DNA of 64,000 bases, from assembly GCF_040939455.1 (NCBI RefSeq), contig NC_134122.1:31662001-31726000 (forward strand), read 5' to 3'. This DNA is from Microcebus murinus. Lineage: Eukaryota > Chordata > Mammalia > Primates > Cheirogaleidae. Shown piece by piece: positions 43,960-57,354 of the stretch. How positions within the stretch are numbered: the first letter of the stretch is position 1; every line of letters begins with the position of its first letter. The translations under genes and the position numbers were made by a program. Below the pieces are notes generated by a model. The model saw nothing but the letters and a program-made list of their open reading frames with translations. It searched no databases and was not told where the DNA came from.

Positions 43960-44395
43960 CCCACTTGCTGGATCCTGTAATCTTGCCATTTTCCTGAATG
44001 GCCTGACTTCCTCCCACCCCTGGCCTCCGCGTACATTGTTCCTCTCACTTCGAAGGTTCTCCCCACCTTTCCCCACAGGGGCCTGGGGGGCTTCCTTCCA
44101 TGGCCCTGCCTGCCTAGGGTGGGGATTGTAGAATCTGCCTCTCTCCTGTCCTCCTTCAGCACTTGGCTTAGCTGTCGTGTCCTCGAGCTGGTCCTTGGTT
44201 GTCCCCAGGGCTGGCCAAGGTGCTACCTCTGTGTCCCCGGAACATCCTGTCCTTCGTCTGTCTCAACATCCATCTCACTCAGGTGTTCCCCTCTGACTCC
44301 TCAGTTGCGCTAGGGACAGGCAGGGATCAGGCCTGCTTCCCAGGTGCTTGTCGAATGACTCCTTGTCTCAGTGAATGAATGAATGAAATCCTGCT
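43960..44395 (+). repeat. L2 LINE fragment
   Basis: TCACTTCGAAGGTTCTCCCC, CTTCAGCACTTGGCTTAGCT and the end GAATGACTCCTTGTCTCAGT with GAATGAATGAATG follow the L2 order. Confidence 0.68.
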
Positions 44396-46965
44396 ACTGA
44401 GCCTTGGCCCAAATCACTAAGCAGACTCTCTCCTGTTCCTAAATTCTCATCTCTGGGGCAGGTCCCCACTCCGTAGGAGTCCCAGGGTCTTGCCCTGAGC
44501 TTGCTGGGGCCCGCTGTCTCCCCGTGACCCCAGACTGTATCTTTCCCCAAACCGAAGCCTGGGGCTCTGCTCCCAAATGCCATCCTCCCTTTCTCTCAGT
44601 TCCCTGGCTCTGTTTGTGGGCATCTGTCTCTTACATGCCTGGCAGCCAGGGACACTCCAGGTTCATAGGGACAAGCCAGGAGTGTGTGCCCAGCTCCGTG
44701 GGCCCTGCAGAGGCCTCAGGGGACAGCCGGGGAACAAGGCCCACGGAGTAATTCACAGACACTGGGGAGCAGAGTGGGACCTGGGCCCAAAGGCTTGGGA
44801 CACAAGCTGGAGTCAGGTTTGACTGAAGGGCTTCCGGGAGAGTGTGGGACCTGTGGGACAGGGACTTAGGGCGACTGGAAGGGGATTCCCGGCAGGAATT
44901 CACAACAGAGGTGGAGAGGTGGTGGGGGATAGTTTTCAGGAGGAAACAAACACACCTGGCCTGAAGACAGTGGGAAGTGACAGGTGGTTGTTGCTGGGAC
45001 GTATCAGGGCCTTTGGGGTGGAGGTGTAGGGGGCTCTAGGTGGGGCTAGCCCAGGCCCCACGCCCCGGAAGGGAGGCAGGACCCCACCACTTTCTTGGCC
45101 TACTTTGGAGGTTCTAAGCCCAGGTGTCTCCAGGTGTGACAGAGGGGCTCTTGGCCTGTAGGGGTTTAGGGGGCAGAGAACCATGCAGTAAGCCCCCTCC
45201 ACCCACCCTAGTTTGACATCTGTAACCCCTCCTGCCTCCCTGCACAATGTGTCCTCGGTCCCATTCCCGCCTCTCTGGGCTGATGTGCTCTTAGGTTTAT
45301 GGCTTCATGAGTAGCAGCTGAGCAGGGTGGGGCCTGGGCTCCTCCTGCTCAGGGCTGTCTGGTTGGGACCATTTGTGATCCTACTGCTCCCGGGGCAGGG
45401 GTGGGGGGAGTACATCCTGTCATTTCAGACTCAGTGTGATGGGTCACCGTTGATGACAACAGGGACCGCAGAGCCCTGTGCGGTTGGAGCCGAGTTGGGT
45501 TTCCGCGTGAGCTGGGTGAGGCTCTGCTTACCCCGCACGGGCTTGGGGTGAACGAGGGGGTGTCTTGGGCAGCGAGCAGAGCTCTCGTTGCAAGCACCCT
45601 TCCTCTTGGCCCTGAGCTGGGCCTGGCTGACCCGGAGCTATTTGTGTGCCCACCTGTCTCCCTCCTTCAGGGCCACCTGCTCTTGGTTGCCGGATTTAGC
45701 AAATGAAAACTAAGGCCGGCCAGTTAAATGTGGATTTGAGATGGGCAGCAGCTAGTGTGGTGTTTGGGACGTCCTTCTAGAAACTCACCCGTCGTTGGTC
45801 TGTAGTTCAGACCGAGCTGGGGGTCTTGCATTTTATCTGGCAGCCCCACGGCTGCTGCATCTGGGGTGCTGAGACTGCTGGGGGCCGAGGGGGTGCCCGA
45901 GTGTGGCCGATCCTGAGTTGGGGTCGGGGCTCAAGGGAGGCTCGGATGGTGTGGAGCAAGGTTGGGTCAGGCGGAGCTGTTGCCTGGTCCTCGTAATGTC
46001 CCTGGTCAGCTTTCTGCAGTCTGTGGCCCGAGGGTCCTGATCTCCGATAGCCTGCGTGGCGTGGAGGGTGTAGTTGGGGTGGTCTTGGGGCACTTAGGGA
46101 CCCCCCATCTGGGAAGCGTTGTATTCAGGATCTTCTGGCCAAGGTGATCTATACGGTATATTCAGAGATGCTGGGAAGAGGGGGAAATTGCTGGAAACAC
46201 CCTGTTAGACACCAAATGAGGATTTTCATAGGATTTGTAAAACAGGCCTGAGCTCTGGGAGAAGATGTCTCTGATGGCCCCGTTCAGGGCTGGGAGATGC
46301 CGCTTCTGAGGTGCTCACGGGCTTGAGGGGCTGCTGCTGGGTGGGTGAGGGGTGAGTACAGCACGGTGGGTGCCAGGAATTGCTTGCGCCTGTGCCATGG
46401 CCCCTGGAGTGGGGGTGGCCGGGAGGTGCTGGGCAGGGCCCTGAGTGGCACCTTGGGGGTTCCACAACGTGGGTGTGTGGGACGCCCCGGGTGCAGGTCT
46501 GGAGTGGGGACAGGGTGGGAGGCCTGAGGTGGGGGCCCAGCTTGGGGTGCTGGGGAGCTTGAGGATGCTGAGTGAGGGCACGTGGGTGGGGAGGGTGGGC
46601 GAGCTGGGGTCTGGGGCCTTTTCCCTCCCATGCCCCATGGCTGGAGGACCCTCTGGGCTGCTTCTCTCTAAGGATAGGCCTGTGTGCTGGTCAGGGTCTG
46701 GGGGGGTCTCAAGGTGCATTTTCTGGCCACTGCAGAGCCACTGTAAGAGGGAGCTGTATCTGTCTGTCCGTTCCTCTGTCTTTCTCTCCACCAGCCAGTA
46801 AACAGTTGCAGGGTACCGGGTCTGAGGGGGTCTCATTAGGTCCTGGCCTCCAGCCCTGGGCTGCACGCAGGAGTGGCTCACTCTGCATTCTGTGATGAAT
46901 ATTGTCGAGCTACGAGGGCTGTTCAGCCAGATGCCCACATCGTAGGGGCTGCACCCCGTGTGTCG
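44396..46965 (+). other. Intron 1 interval, no gene seen
   Basis: GC-rich, many crossing frames, none credible. A degraded repeat lies near 45690-45790 (TTGCCGGATTTAGCAAATGA), reminiscent of a common mammalian repeat end. The rest is unassigned. Confidence 0.45.
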
Positions 46966-46967
46966 TC

Positions 46968-47130
46968 TAGCCCTGCGGTACCCAGTCCCCAGGCTACAGG
47001 CTAGTACCAGTCCATGGCCTATTAGGGACCGGGCCGCGGAGCTCTGCCATCCCCCACACCCCCTTCTGTGGAAAAATTGTCCTACATGAAACCGGTCCCT
47101 GGTGCCAAAGAGACTGGGGACTGCTGATCC
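46968..47130. mobile_element. Internally deleted hAT-like element
   Basis: Right end GGTGCCAAAGAGACTGGGGA and GAAACCGGTCCCTGGTGCC, left end CTGCGGTACCCAGTCCCC, middle CCTATTAGGGACCGGGCCGC. It matches a short non-autonomous hAT known across primates, minus most of its interior. Confidence 0.7.
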
Positions 47131-47149
47131 AACCCATGAAGACATAGAA

Positions 47150-47465
47150 CAATCCCATTGTCCCCAAAGTTCCCTCAAGCCCATTTGTATTCTGTCCCTT
47201 CCCCTTGCTCCAGCCCCCACTGATCTGTTCTCGCTAGGTTTGCATTTCCAGAGTGTCACATAAATGCACGCATACAGTGGGCAGCCTTGCAGTCTGGCTT
47301 CTTAGCTAGGCGCAATGCGTTTCTCCGTGCTGCCGGGTGCACTGGGAGCCGGTCCCTTTGGGTTGCTGAGTAGTATCGTGCGGATATGCCACATGTGTCT
47401 GGCCACTACCCCTTGGTGCACATCCAGGGAACCAGCTTGCAGGCCCTGCACCAGCTCGGGACCAC
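47150..47465 (-). repeat. Diverged L1M fragment
   Basis: TTTGCATTTCCAGAGTGTCA, TAAATGCACGCATACAGTGG and GAGTAGTATCGTGCGGATAT are worn versions of the L1 3' region seen elsewhere in the window. Confidence 0.6.
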
Positions 47466-49305
47466 CCACAAGAAGGGTGCCTTTTGTTAATTTCACAAAG
47501 GCACCATCTAGCTGGCAGGGGCCCCGCAGCCTGCACCCCATCCCTGTACCCGGCCCCCACCACCATCGAGAGCTGAGTCTGAGCCAGGAGAGCTGCACAT
47601 CTCTGTCCTCAGAGCTGGAATTTCATCCTCCGTTTCTGGTGACTCATACAGTGAGCCCCACGATGAAATTACACCTGCCTGCCACTGCCCTCGGGGCCTC
47701 CTCCCGCCATCCAGGTGGGCTCTGGGACAATTGAGGCAGTGGGGCCAGGACAGCTGGGGAGTTGAGAGCAGTACCGGGGAGGGAGAGTGCACCCTGGGGT
47801 GTCTTGCCTGTCTCCTGTGTACCCCGACCCCTGGGGAGCCTGGGGGTCCCTGGCAGTGTGTCTCTGGTCTCCGCTCCTGCCGCTGTTTAGCTTGGGGTGG
47901 AAATTCCTTGTTTTCCTGAAATAAGGGCAGGACTTCTTCTGGGGGTAGGGAAGGAGGGAGTGAGGCTGCTGTTGCAGTCAAGAGCATGATTTAGGGTCAG
48001 ACGGAGCAGGGCAGCCTAACCCTGGACTGGTGTTGTCGCATCTCCGGGCTTTGGTTTGTTCATCTTTACACAGGAGACCAGAACATTTGGCTTTTAGGGC
48101 CGCTGGGGAAACTCAGCTGGGGTAGCACAGGCCTGTGGATTTCTGTAGCGCCCTGTAGGGCTCGGCACCAGCTGCCACAGGGCAGGAGGTGGGGATGGGT
48201 GGGGTTCCAACTGCCGGGTCCCCTGGGCCACTTTTTACCTGTCAGGGCTTTCAATAAAATTTTGGTTGACAAAACATTTGCGATCCATCACTGCCTATGG
48301 TTGGCCCTGCATGAGCAGTAGCCATCGTCATGCACGTCTGTATGGCCAGCACCGAGATTATGGTTGGGCACAGAAGCTTCTGGGCAGGCCGATTCCAGCC
48401 CACCACTTGCCCACTGCATGTGACTTGGACGGTCACCTAGTCGGCTGGGCTCTGGTTCGGCCATCTAGAAAGTGGAGGCAGCGGCCGGCACCTTGCAGGG
48501 TCTCGGGTGGGCTCTGTGAGTGGAGCAGGGAGCCTGTCAGTTTCCTGTTGGTAAACTGGTGGGTTTCCCAAGAAAACGGAGCTCCCTGGGTTATGCATGG
48601 TCTGCCTGTGTGTCTTGAGAGATTGGGGTTTTTTTTTTTTCCTTGTTATTAAAGGTTGTTGTAGCCTTTCCCCATGAGTTGGGTCACCCCCAGCATGTCG
48701 CCCCCACGCCCCACCGTTGCCTCTCAGCCCTACTGTGTCTCCTAAAGTCCTCGAAGCTGGACCCTTCGGTCCGACCCTGGGGCCAGCACTCGGCCGAAGC
48801 CCGGGAAGGGGCTTGCCCCATGCAGGCACAGGCTAGGCCTGCGCAGAAGGGCCCTTGGGTGTTCTTGGGTGGCTCCCTGGAGCAGGCAGGACCCCTGCCC
48901 ACCCACCCAGCTCCAGGGTGGTCCTGGCAGCTCCTAGGGGGTCTTGTGACTGGGCCAGTCTGGTGTCTGTCTCATGTTTATCCAGGAGCTGGTTTTTCAG
49001 GTGTGGCAGCTTCTAGCAGCGAGGCCCAGGCTGGGAGAGGCAGGGCCTTGGGAAGGAGGTAGGGCCCTGCTCCCCGTGGGCACCCTGGCTCCCAGCTGTG
49101 GGCGCAGCCCTCTGGGCAGGTGGGCCAACCATGTCCTCCCTCTCTGAGCCTGCTCCACTGACCGCCCGCCTGGGCCAGCCTTCCCCGAGAGGTGCTCTGT
49201 TCTCAGCACATCCAAGCAGAGATGCTCTTGGTGGCCCTGGGTCAGAGGCCAATGTCCCACCTTCACGAGGCTCCTTTGGCTCCTTCCCCACTTGGCAGCA
49301 GGGTG
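47466..49305 (+). other. Intron 1 interval, no gene seen
   Basis: No clear repeat apart from a poly-T run at 48630-48641 and possible MIR scraps near 48000-48060. The AATAAA at 48252 has no associated transcript evidence. Confidence 0.45.
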
Positions 49306-49309
49306 CAAT

Positions 49310-49440
49310 GGAGCTGTCAGGGCCACTGAGGCCAGATAGACCTGGGTTCAAATCCCAGCTTGACCACTGACCTGCTGTGTGTGTGGCCTCAGGCAAGTGA
49401 TGGGCCTTCTCTGAGCCTCATCTGAACAAACGAGGCTAGT
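49310..49440 (+). repeat. MIR element
   Basis: ACCTGGGTTCAAATCCCAGC, CTGCTGTGTGTGTGGCCTCA and CTTCTCTGAGCCTCATCTGA, a well-preserved MIR with its tRNA-derived B box. Confidence 0.85.
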
Positions 49441-49525
49441 TTTCCTGTCCAGTATTGGAGGGTTCTTGGGGGAGATCAGTGTGTTCAGTTGGGGGAAGCT
49501 GGCCGCCATCCCTGTTAAACATTTC

Positions 49526-49861
49526 TTTTTTTTTTTTTTTGGAGACAGAGTCTCACTCTGTTGCCCAGGCTAGAGTGAGTGCCATGGCGTCAGCCTAGCT
49601 CACAGCAACCTCAAACTCCTGGGCTCAAGCAATCCTACTGCCTCAGCCTCCTGAGTAGCCGGGACTACAGGCATGCACCACCGTGCCCGGCTAATGTTTT
49701 ATACATATATATTTTTAGTTGGTCAGTTAATTTCTTTCTATTTTTAGTAGAGACGGGGTCTCGCTCAGGCTGGTTTTGAACTCCTGACCTCGAGCAATCT
49801 GCCTGCCTCGGCCTCCCAGAGTGCTAGGATTACAGGCGTGAGCCACCTTGCCCAGCCGTGG
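49526..49861 (-). repeat. Full-length strepsirrhine-type Alu with target duplication
   Basis: Minus-strand dimer from the poly-T and GGAGACAGAGTCTCACTCTG to CACCTTGCCCAGCC. TTAAACATTTC occurs at 49515-49525 and again at 49862-49872, the direct repeat made by insertion. Confidence 0.95.
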
Positions 49862-49879
49862 TTAAACATTTCCTCGATT

Positions 49880-51060
49880 TGTGGCATGATGGCCCCAGAA
49901 GCTGGCCCTACAGGAGCCCCCCTCCCACCCAGAGAGGGACCGGACTCCGTCATTCCGGCTCTGCTCTTACCTTCTGCCCCTCTGGGACATACTCCCTGTG
50001 CCCAGGGAGCGTGGGGCATGGCACACCTTAGCGTCTGCTTCTGCAAGCTCGGAAAGCCCCAAGGGCAGGACTGGTTAGCCCTCTTGGCCTGTCTGCCCCT
50101 CGGGGTGTGGTCATCGGCCATGCACGCGCTTGTCAGCTGCCTGGCCCTGCCCTGGCGCTGGGGCCACCCGCCTGCTCCCAGGTGCAGCTGAAGGAAGCCT
50201 GCAGGACAGGTGGATTCGGAAGGAGGAGTAGGCGGGGGATGGATGTTCTAGGGACTCACGGGGCAGAGATGGGACGTGATGGTTGGGGTGCCGTGTGGGG
50301 TCCAGGCGAGGACCTTTATCTGATCGCCTCGCTCCTGGCGGCTCAGGACTTCTTCCCACTGCTCCTGGGAGAGACCACAGGCCAGGCGTGGCCCGGACCT
50401 GCCTGTTTCTGTGCCGGCTACGAGGGGTTTCCATCAGGTTCTAGAACATGCTGTGCTCTGTCTTGCTTCCCCAGTGTGCTGCTGCTTCTCCTTTCAGTGT
50501 GTGAAATGCTGTCTGTCCGGGCTGATCCTGCTTGCAGGACTCAGCTTGGGAGTCACTTGTGGCTGGGAACTTCCCTGCCTGTCCCCCCCAGGTCTGTGTG
50601 TGGTGCCCTCCCCCGTGCCTGCACCGTGCCCCCGTAGCCCGTGTGGCAGACAGGGTTCTGATCGCCCTTGTGCTTGTCTGTCTCCTTCCCAGAGTGTCAC
50701 CTTGTGGCAAGTGGGGCCGTGTTGTGCTGTCCCTCTGCGTCCCTGCCCTTAGCACCCGGCCTGGTGCAGCTCGAGTGTCTAGCACAGGCTTGTGAAGTGG
50801 ACTAGAAGCAGGCTCGGGCCGAGTACTCTGGGTGGGGTCCTTCGAAGTTTGGGGGGTTTCCTCCACCCTCCAACACCAACTCGCTGCCTCTGCCGGCTTG
50901 GCGGTGGCTCTCAGAGGCAGTGGCGATGGCAGCGAGGGACACCGTGTCTGTCTGGGCCGGGTACAGCCCGATTTGGGGGGTTTCCCTCCGTGAAGGGCAG
51001 CTGGTGTGGCGAACAGCACAAGTGGGAGCGTCGGGACAGTTAATCCCCTGGGCTATTTAG
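49880..51060 (+). other. Intron 1 interval, no gene seen
   Basis: GC-rich sequence with crossing open frames and no recognisable repeat or domain. Confidence 0.45.
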
Positions 51061-51072
51061 ACACACACGCTG

Positions 51073-51115
51073 ATGTGCATGCACGCGTGTGTGTGTGCGT
51101 GCACGCGTGTATGTG
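51073..51115. repeat. Alternating purine-pyrimidine tract
   Basis: 43 bases alternate perfectly, mixing TG, CG and CA steps (GTGTGTGTGCGTGCACGCGT). Such tracts can adopt Z-DNA. Confidence 0.9.
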
Positions 51116-51496
51116 GCATTCCGGAGGCAACCAGCGGGGACTGTGCCGGATAACTTAATATTCTGCTGGGTCCCGACCGCCAGCCTGGGACAGGCACTCC
51201 CCAGTGTCCACAGCCTCCTTGTCCCAGCAGGTGGCAAAGAGAGGTGGCTCCCTGCCGGTTAGGGGTGCATTGTGTACAGGTAATGGCAAACCCGACCATT
51301 CAATATAGTAAGAATGTAAGTATTAAACGTGGCAGAATTTAGACAGTTTAGACATTAAACCTGACGGAGACTCAAGCAAAGCTGGGTTTGTTCTTTCCTC
51401 CCAAGAAAAAGCCTGTGGGTAGGTGGCCCGAGGCTGGGGTGATGGCTCAGCAATGTCTCCAGGGACTTGGTTCTCTTCCTCCCTAGCGTGTTGGAT

Positions 51497-52222
51497 TTTT
51501 TTTTTTTTTAGTTTAGTTTAAAATGATTCCTTTTAAGTGTATAATTCAGTGTTTTGTCATATTCCCACCGAGTTGTGCAGTGTTCATCACTGTCTAATTT
51601 CAGAGCGTTTTCATCGTCCTGACGATCTCGACCCATTAAGCAGTCACTCCCATGCCCTCCTCCCTCCAGCCCTGGCAGCCGCTAATTTATTTTCTGTCCC
51701 TATAGATTTGCCTATTCTGGGCATTTCATATAAATGGAATCATATAACATGTGCCCTTTCGTGTCTGGCTTCTTTCAATAAGCATAATGTTTTCAGGGTT
51801 CATCCACGTGGTAGTATGAGTCAGAATTTCATTCTTTTTTATGGCCAGGCAATATTCCACTTGATGGATGTACCATGTTTATCTGTTCATCAGTTAATGC
51901 ACATTTGGGTTGTATCTACTTTTTGGCCATTATGCATAATGCTACTATGAGCATTCACGTACAGGGTTTTGTGTGATGTACTCGGTCAGTCCTCTTGGTA
52001 AAATACGCAGGAGTAGAATTGCTGGGTTATATGATAATTCTCTGTTTAACATTTTGAGGAACTGCCAGTCTGTTTTCCATAGTGGCTGCACCATTTTACA
52101 TCCCCACAGGCAAGCTATGCAGGTTCCAATTTCTCTATATCCTTGCCAGCACTAGTTATTGTCTGTCTTTTCCAATTATAGCCATCCTGGTAGGTATGAA
52201 GTTCTCATTGTGGTTTTGATGT
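51497..52222 (-). repeat. L1M-type LINE fragment
   Basis: Minus-strand L1 3' UTR and ORF2 end: TTTGCCTATTCTGGGCATTT, ATATAAATGGAATCATATAA, ATGGCCAGGCAATATTCCAC, GAATTGCTGGGTTATATGAT. Confidence 0.88.
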
Positions 52223-52795
52223 AGCATGTTGGATTTTGTTCATAAAGATGCTTGTGCCTCATGGTCACACGGTGGCTGCATCCCCTCCAGCCTTCACACC
52301 CATGGTCCAGATGGAGAGAAGTTCTTAGGGCAGAATGCTTCTCCTCTTCAAATTCTCCAGTATCGCACAGGTTAGACCCAGATCCCATGGTGTCCTCTAG
52401 TTACCAGGGAGCCAGGAAGACAAAGGAGTCAGCCTCCTGGCCTGAAGGGGGAAGAAGGGAGTTGGGAATGGTAGTGGGTGGGCTGACTCCTAGTCTTTGG
52501 AGGGATTGTAGAGCCCACCAGGAGTCCTCAGACTATGGATGAGGACTGAGATCGTGGGTAATTCTGAGCTCTGCCCCATGCCCTGGGGCCTAAGGGATCC
52601 CATCTGTGGGGGGGCAGTGTCAGTCACCTGCTGTGCCCACTCAGCTTGCTCCTTTCTGCTCAGCCCATGAAGCCTGCAGCCCAGGGATCCCTTATTCCTA
52701 CCTCAAGGCCTTAGTCCCTGTCACCATGACCCAGGACAAGCTACAGGCCTCTCACCTTCACAAGCCGGCCTGGGCTGGAACCCTCGTGCCCAGCC
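52223..52795 (+). other. Intron 1 interval, no gene seen
   Basis: Possible old repeat near 52200-52400 (TTGGATTTTGTTCATAAAGA). An L2-like piece may lie at about 52640-52760. No coding evidence. Confidence 0.4.
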
Positions 52796-52845
52796 AGTGG
52801 GAGTGTACAGCCATACGGCCATTTTTGGAAAGAATTTGGCAATTG

Positions 52846-53079
52846 TTTATTTATTTCTTAGTAGTCTTTATTAAGATATTACAGCATTAAATTCACCATG
52901 TTAAAGTATACTATTCAGTAGCTTTTGGTATCTTCACAAAGTTGCTCAACCATCACCACCATCTAATTCCAAACCATTTTCATCACCCTGGAAAGGAACC
53001 CCGTGTCCCATTAGTTGCCTCTCCATGTCCCCTCCCCTCCCCCAGCCCCTGGCAACCACTCAGTGCTGTCTTTATGGAG
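52846..53079 (-). repeat. L1M fragment nested in the plus-strand L1
   Basis: TCTTTATTAAGATATTACAG, CAACCATCACCACCATCTAA and CAGCCCCTGGCAACCACTCA show an opposite-strand L1M 3' region. Confidence 0.72.
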
Positions 53080-53190
53080 TTTTGGCAGCTTTCTATAAAG
53101 TGAAGCCAACACTTACCATATGACCTAGCAATCCCATTCCTAGGTATTTACCCAGCAGAAATGAAAGGTTCACGCAAAAACCTAAAGAGA

Positions 53191-53540
<350 letters not shown>

Positions 53541-53720
53541 AAAGAGAAATACCAACGGTGGCTTTATTCATAATCCCCTGAAACTGGAAACAGTCCAGAT
53601 GGGCACCTGGAGATTAGATAAACATACTGGTACCTCCATGTCGAGGAATACTGGTCAGCAACAAAAAGGGACAAACTCTTGGTGCACCGCCACCGTGGGG
53701 GGACCTCAGAAGCATATGCT

Positions 53721-54357
<637 letters not shown>

Positions 54358-54539
54358 TCATTCCATTTGTTCTAGTTGGCGCTGCCTCTCCTTCTACCTG
54401 TCGCTGCTGAGTTTGGGTCTGTCTGTCGGGCTGGCTAACGTGACACGCCCGGGCTTCAGTGGGGACCCCTCCTCTTCCCTTCCTGGGCCTCCTTCCCCTG
54501 CCCTGTTCCTAAGCTTCCCGGATGGGGTGAACCACGAAA

Positions 54540-54720
54540 TGTTAGAGGTGGAGGCGGCCTCAGAATATGTTGGCCTCTTCTCCTTTTCAGATGGGGAAGC
54601 TGAGGCCACAGGGCTGGGGAGACACCTGACTAAGGTTCCAGAGTCAGGAGAACCGGGATGCAAAGCCACGTCCTTGACTCCCGGTCCAGGCTCCTTGTCC
54701 TGCAGGTGTCTCCTGAGCCT
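54540..54720 (-). repeat. MIR-family fragment
   Basis: TTTCAGATGGGGAAGCTGAG, CACCTGACTAAGGTTCCAGA and CGTCCTTGACTCCCGGTCCA run in reverse MIR order. Confidence 0.65.
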
Positions 54721-55790
54721 CCCTTGTGTCCTGCTCCTGGGTCAGGAGGCCGGACGGGCCCGTGGTGGGAGGGCACATCCAGCCTCCTGGGGGGGGGGCT
54801 TTGGAGCTGCCCCTGGTGGACAGGATGGGGGCAGTGAGAGCAGCTGAGGCATCCAAAACACGCCAGAGGAGGACAGGAGAGTCCACGATGGGGGCTGGCA
54901 CATGGCTGATTATGGTGAGGTGTGAGCATGATCAGTGGCCCCAGGGGACAGGCAGGGGAAGAAGGACACCGATATCTATTCTTTGGAGCCCTGCGTCACC
55001 TAGAGTAACCCCCAAGCCTCCTAACCCGTCCAGGGAAATCCCAGCAGATGCGGTCCTCGGCCGATGCTGACAACCTGAAGAGCTTCCTACAGGAGGGACC
55101 CCAGGAGACCCTGGGGACAGAGAGGTGTCTTGGGCAGTGTCCCCTGCCAGGAGGGGTGAACCCAGTCTCGGTGCCGTAGCCCCAGGTTTATTCTGGTGTT
55201 GGTGCCGTGCCACTGCCCGCACGGGCTGTCTCTTGGGGCTGTGAGCGCTCCTGAGACTTCCGTGAGCATGAGGTGGGGTGGCTTCCTATTGGGCGTAAAC
55301 CTGTGGCTCCTTGCTGCTCTGGTTGCCCCGCTCAGTCCGCCGCTGCACACGAGGGGTGGACTGAGCGGCCAGAGTCTGGGGTCCAGGTCCAGGAGTTCTG
55401 TGCTGTCTCCGTGACACAGCCCACAGCCCGGCAAGCCCAGGACCTTGGCTGGCAGCACAGGACGCCGCCCTGGGGCCACTGCCCTGTTTATGGCTCAGAA
55501 AATGACGTCTCCATACCTCTGGAGTCCCTTCTGCTTTTCCGGGCCCGAGATGCCTCCAGGAAGCCCGACTCAGGCCTCACCCAGAGGGGAGGCCCCTCGT
55601 CCTCCACCGAGGAGGCAGAATAGACAAGTCTGGAACAGTGAGCATGTTGGGAGAGCCACTCAGCCATGCCGCAGATGCTTGTGTGCGAGTCTGGACAGGG
55701 GGCTGGCGGTGAGCCCTGCCTGGGGGCTGCTCGGGGGACATCGTCTGGGGGGGGGGTGTCAGGTGCATGTTTGCTCTGGATCCCAGCAGA
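54721..55790 (+). other. Intron 1 interval, no gene seen
   Basis: GC-rich. The segment at 55480-55520 (TGTTTATGGCTCAGAAAATG) might be regulatory but is too short to call. No repeat is recognised. Confidence 0.4.
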
Positions 55791-55799
55791 CTTCTCTTT

Positions 55800-55930
55800 G
55801 AAGCTGGCTCCCGACTCTTCCTGCTGTGTGACCTTGGGCAAGTTGCCCAGCCTTTCTGAGCCTCCAGGTCCTCATCTGTAAAGTGGGGAGGACGCTGTGG
55901 TGCCTGCAGGGCTGCTGCAGGGCTTGCAAG
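55800..55930 (+). repeat. MIR element
   Basis: CTGCTGTGTGACCTTGGGCA and TCCTCATCTGTAAAGTGGGG, plus orientation. Confidence 0.82.
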
Positions 55931-56099
55931 ATGCCACTCACGCCGTAGCCCTGCTGATGACAGTGCCAATGCTGCAGCAGGACCATGGCTTCCGGGAACA
56001 GTAGTCCCAGGCCCAGCTGGGCCCGAAGCCCAGGCAGGGTTTGGCTAGAAAAGGAATCATCAGCCCCTGGGCTTGGCTCTCACCGTCCCACCTCTGCTC

Positions 56100-56215
56100 T
56101 GTCTTTATCAGAGGAGGAGACTGAGGCCCAGAGAGGGGGAGCAAGTCATCCAGCATCACACAGCCACGTGGGGGGCCGAGCTGCGACTAGACCCCGAGGT
56201 CCTGGGTGCTGCCCC
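56100..56215 (-). repeat. MIR element
   Basis: GAGACTGAGGCCCAGAGAGG and CATCACACAGCCACGTGGGG, minus orientation. Confidence 0.8.
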
Positions 56216-57350
56216 GTGTGTGCTCCTGAGACCACTGGCGAGGGGCTGCCACATGTTGGTCTCTGGGCTGGGCTGTTCCAGGTTCTCCCATCCCTGGGGG
56301 TGGCAGGGAAGGGGCTACTGTGTGGCCAGAGGCTCGGGTGAGCCTCGCGTGGTCTCGGGTGGGTAGAGGTGGCCAGTGGTTGACACACCTGAGGGATGGA
56401 CACCTGCACTAATAAGCCTCCCCCGCATGCATGGCAGGAATGTCTGCCCTGGAGCTGGACAGCCCCGACACTGGCACATCTCCTAATCCCTAGGCCTCAG
56501 TGCTCCTGTCTGTGAAATGGGTCGTCACGTGTGTGGGCTGGTGGCGCTTGTGAGAAGGGGCTGCCAATACGTACCTGTTATTTGTATTACTGAGTCCCAG
56601 CCAGCCTGGCCTGGCAGACCCAAGTTCCTGGTGGATGTCCTGTGCCCACGCTGCAGTCACTGTGGTTGGGGGCTGGCAGTGTTCTGGGTCACCATTCATA
56701 GACTTTAGCTTCTCTTTCCCCGTCCAGGAGTCTGGAGCAGGGACTGGGCCAGGTTCACCCCCTCCCAGGCCTGGGTCATAACAGGTGCAGTGAAAATGCT
56801 GTGCAGTTAGTTGGTGCCCTGCAGCACCTGACAGATAGGTATGATGCCAGGGGGGTGGGGGACCTAGGACTGGGACTAGGGGAGCCCCTGGTGTGGGGGG
56901 TACAGGAGAAAGGGCCCCGGGGATGTGGCATTGGGTATAAGGTCAGAGTATGAGGGGAGGGGCCTGGGTGACTGAGGAGTGCTCTGGAGTGGTCGGGGCA
57001 GGTGTGGAGGCAGACCCGGGGAGAGGGTGTGGAGGTCCTTCCATCGGGGACAGAGGCTGGAAAGGCCCTCGGACAACTTCTAGCCCAAGTTCTCAACTGA
57101 CAGATGGGGAAAGGAGCCCAGATGGGGTGGGGCCCAGGCTTCCCCTAAGGGTGGCACCTGGGCTCAGAAGCCAGGTCTCTTGGTCCCCTGGCCACCCTTC
57201 CCTGGGACCCCTACCTGCACCCCCAGCAGCCCAGAGGTTGGGGGGCCGGGTGGGCAGCAGCCGGCAGTGGGAGGGTGGGAGCAAGCCTGGGATTAGATCA
57301 CCCGCCAGTGATCAGCTTTTCTCCTGCCCAGCCTTTTCCCGGCAAGAGAG
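56216..57350 (+). other. Intron 1 interval with MIR scraps
   Basis: Small MIR pieces lie at about 56490-56545 (CCTGTCTGTGAAATGGGTCG) and about 57070-57200 (minus). A GGATTA at 57290-57295 (CTGGGATTAGATCA) precedes the candidate enhancer. No gene. Confidence 0.45.
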
Positions 57351-57354
57351 GGCC

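Noticed and set aside
46315..47259. Minus-strand open frame of 314 codons
   Set aside because: It runs through a hAT remnant and an L1M fragment and has no recognisable domain or splice context.
48252..48257. Polyadenylation signal AATAAA in intron 1
   Set aside because: No exon or acceptor precedes it; chance occurrence in intron is likely.
49310..49440. Possible tRNA gene (GGTTCAAATCCCAG B box)
   Set aside because: The B box belongs to a MIR element, which is tRNA-derived. No full cloverleaf or terminator is present.
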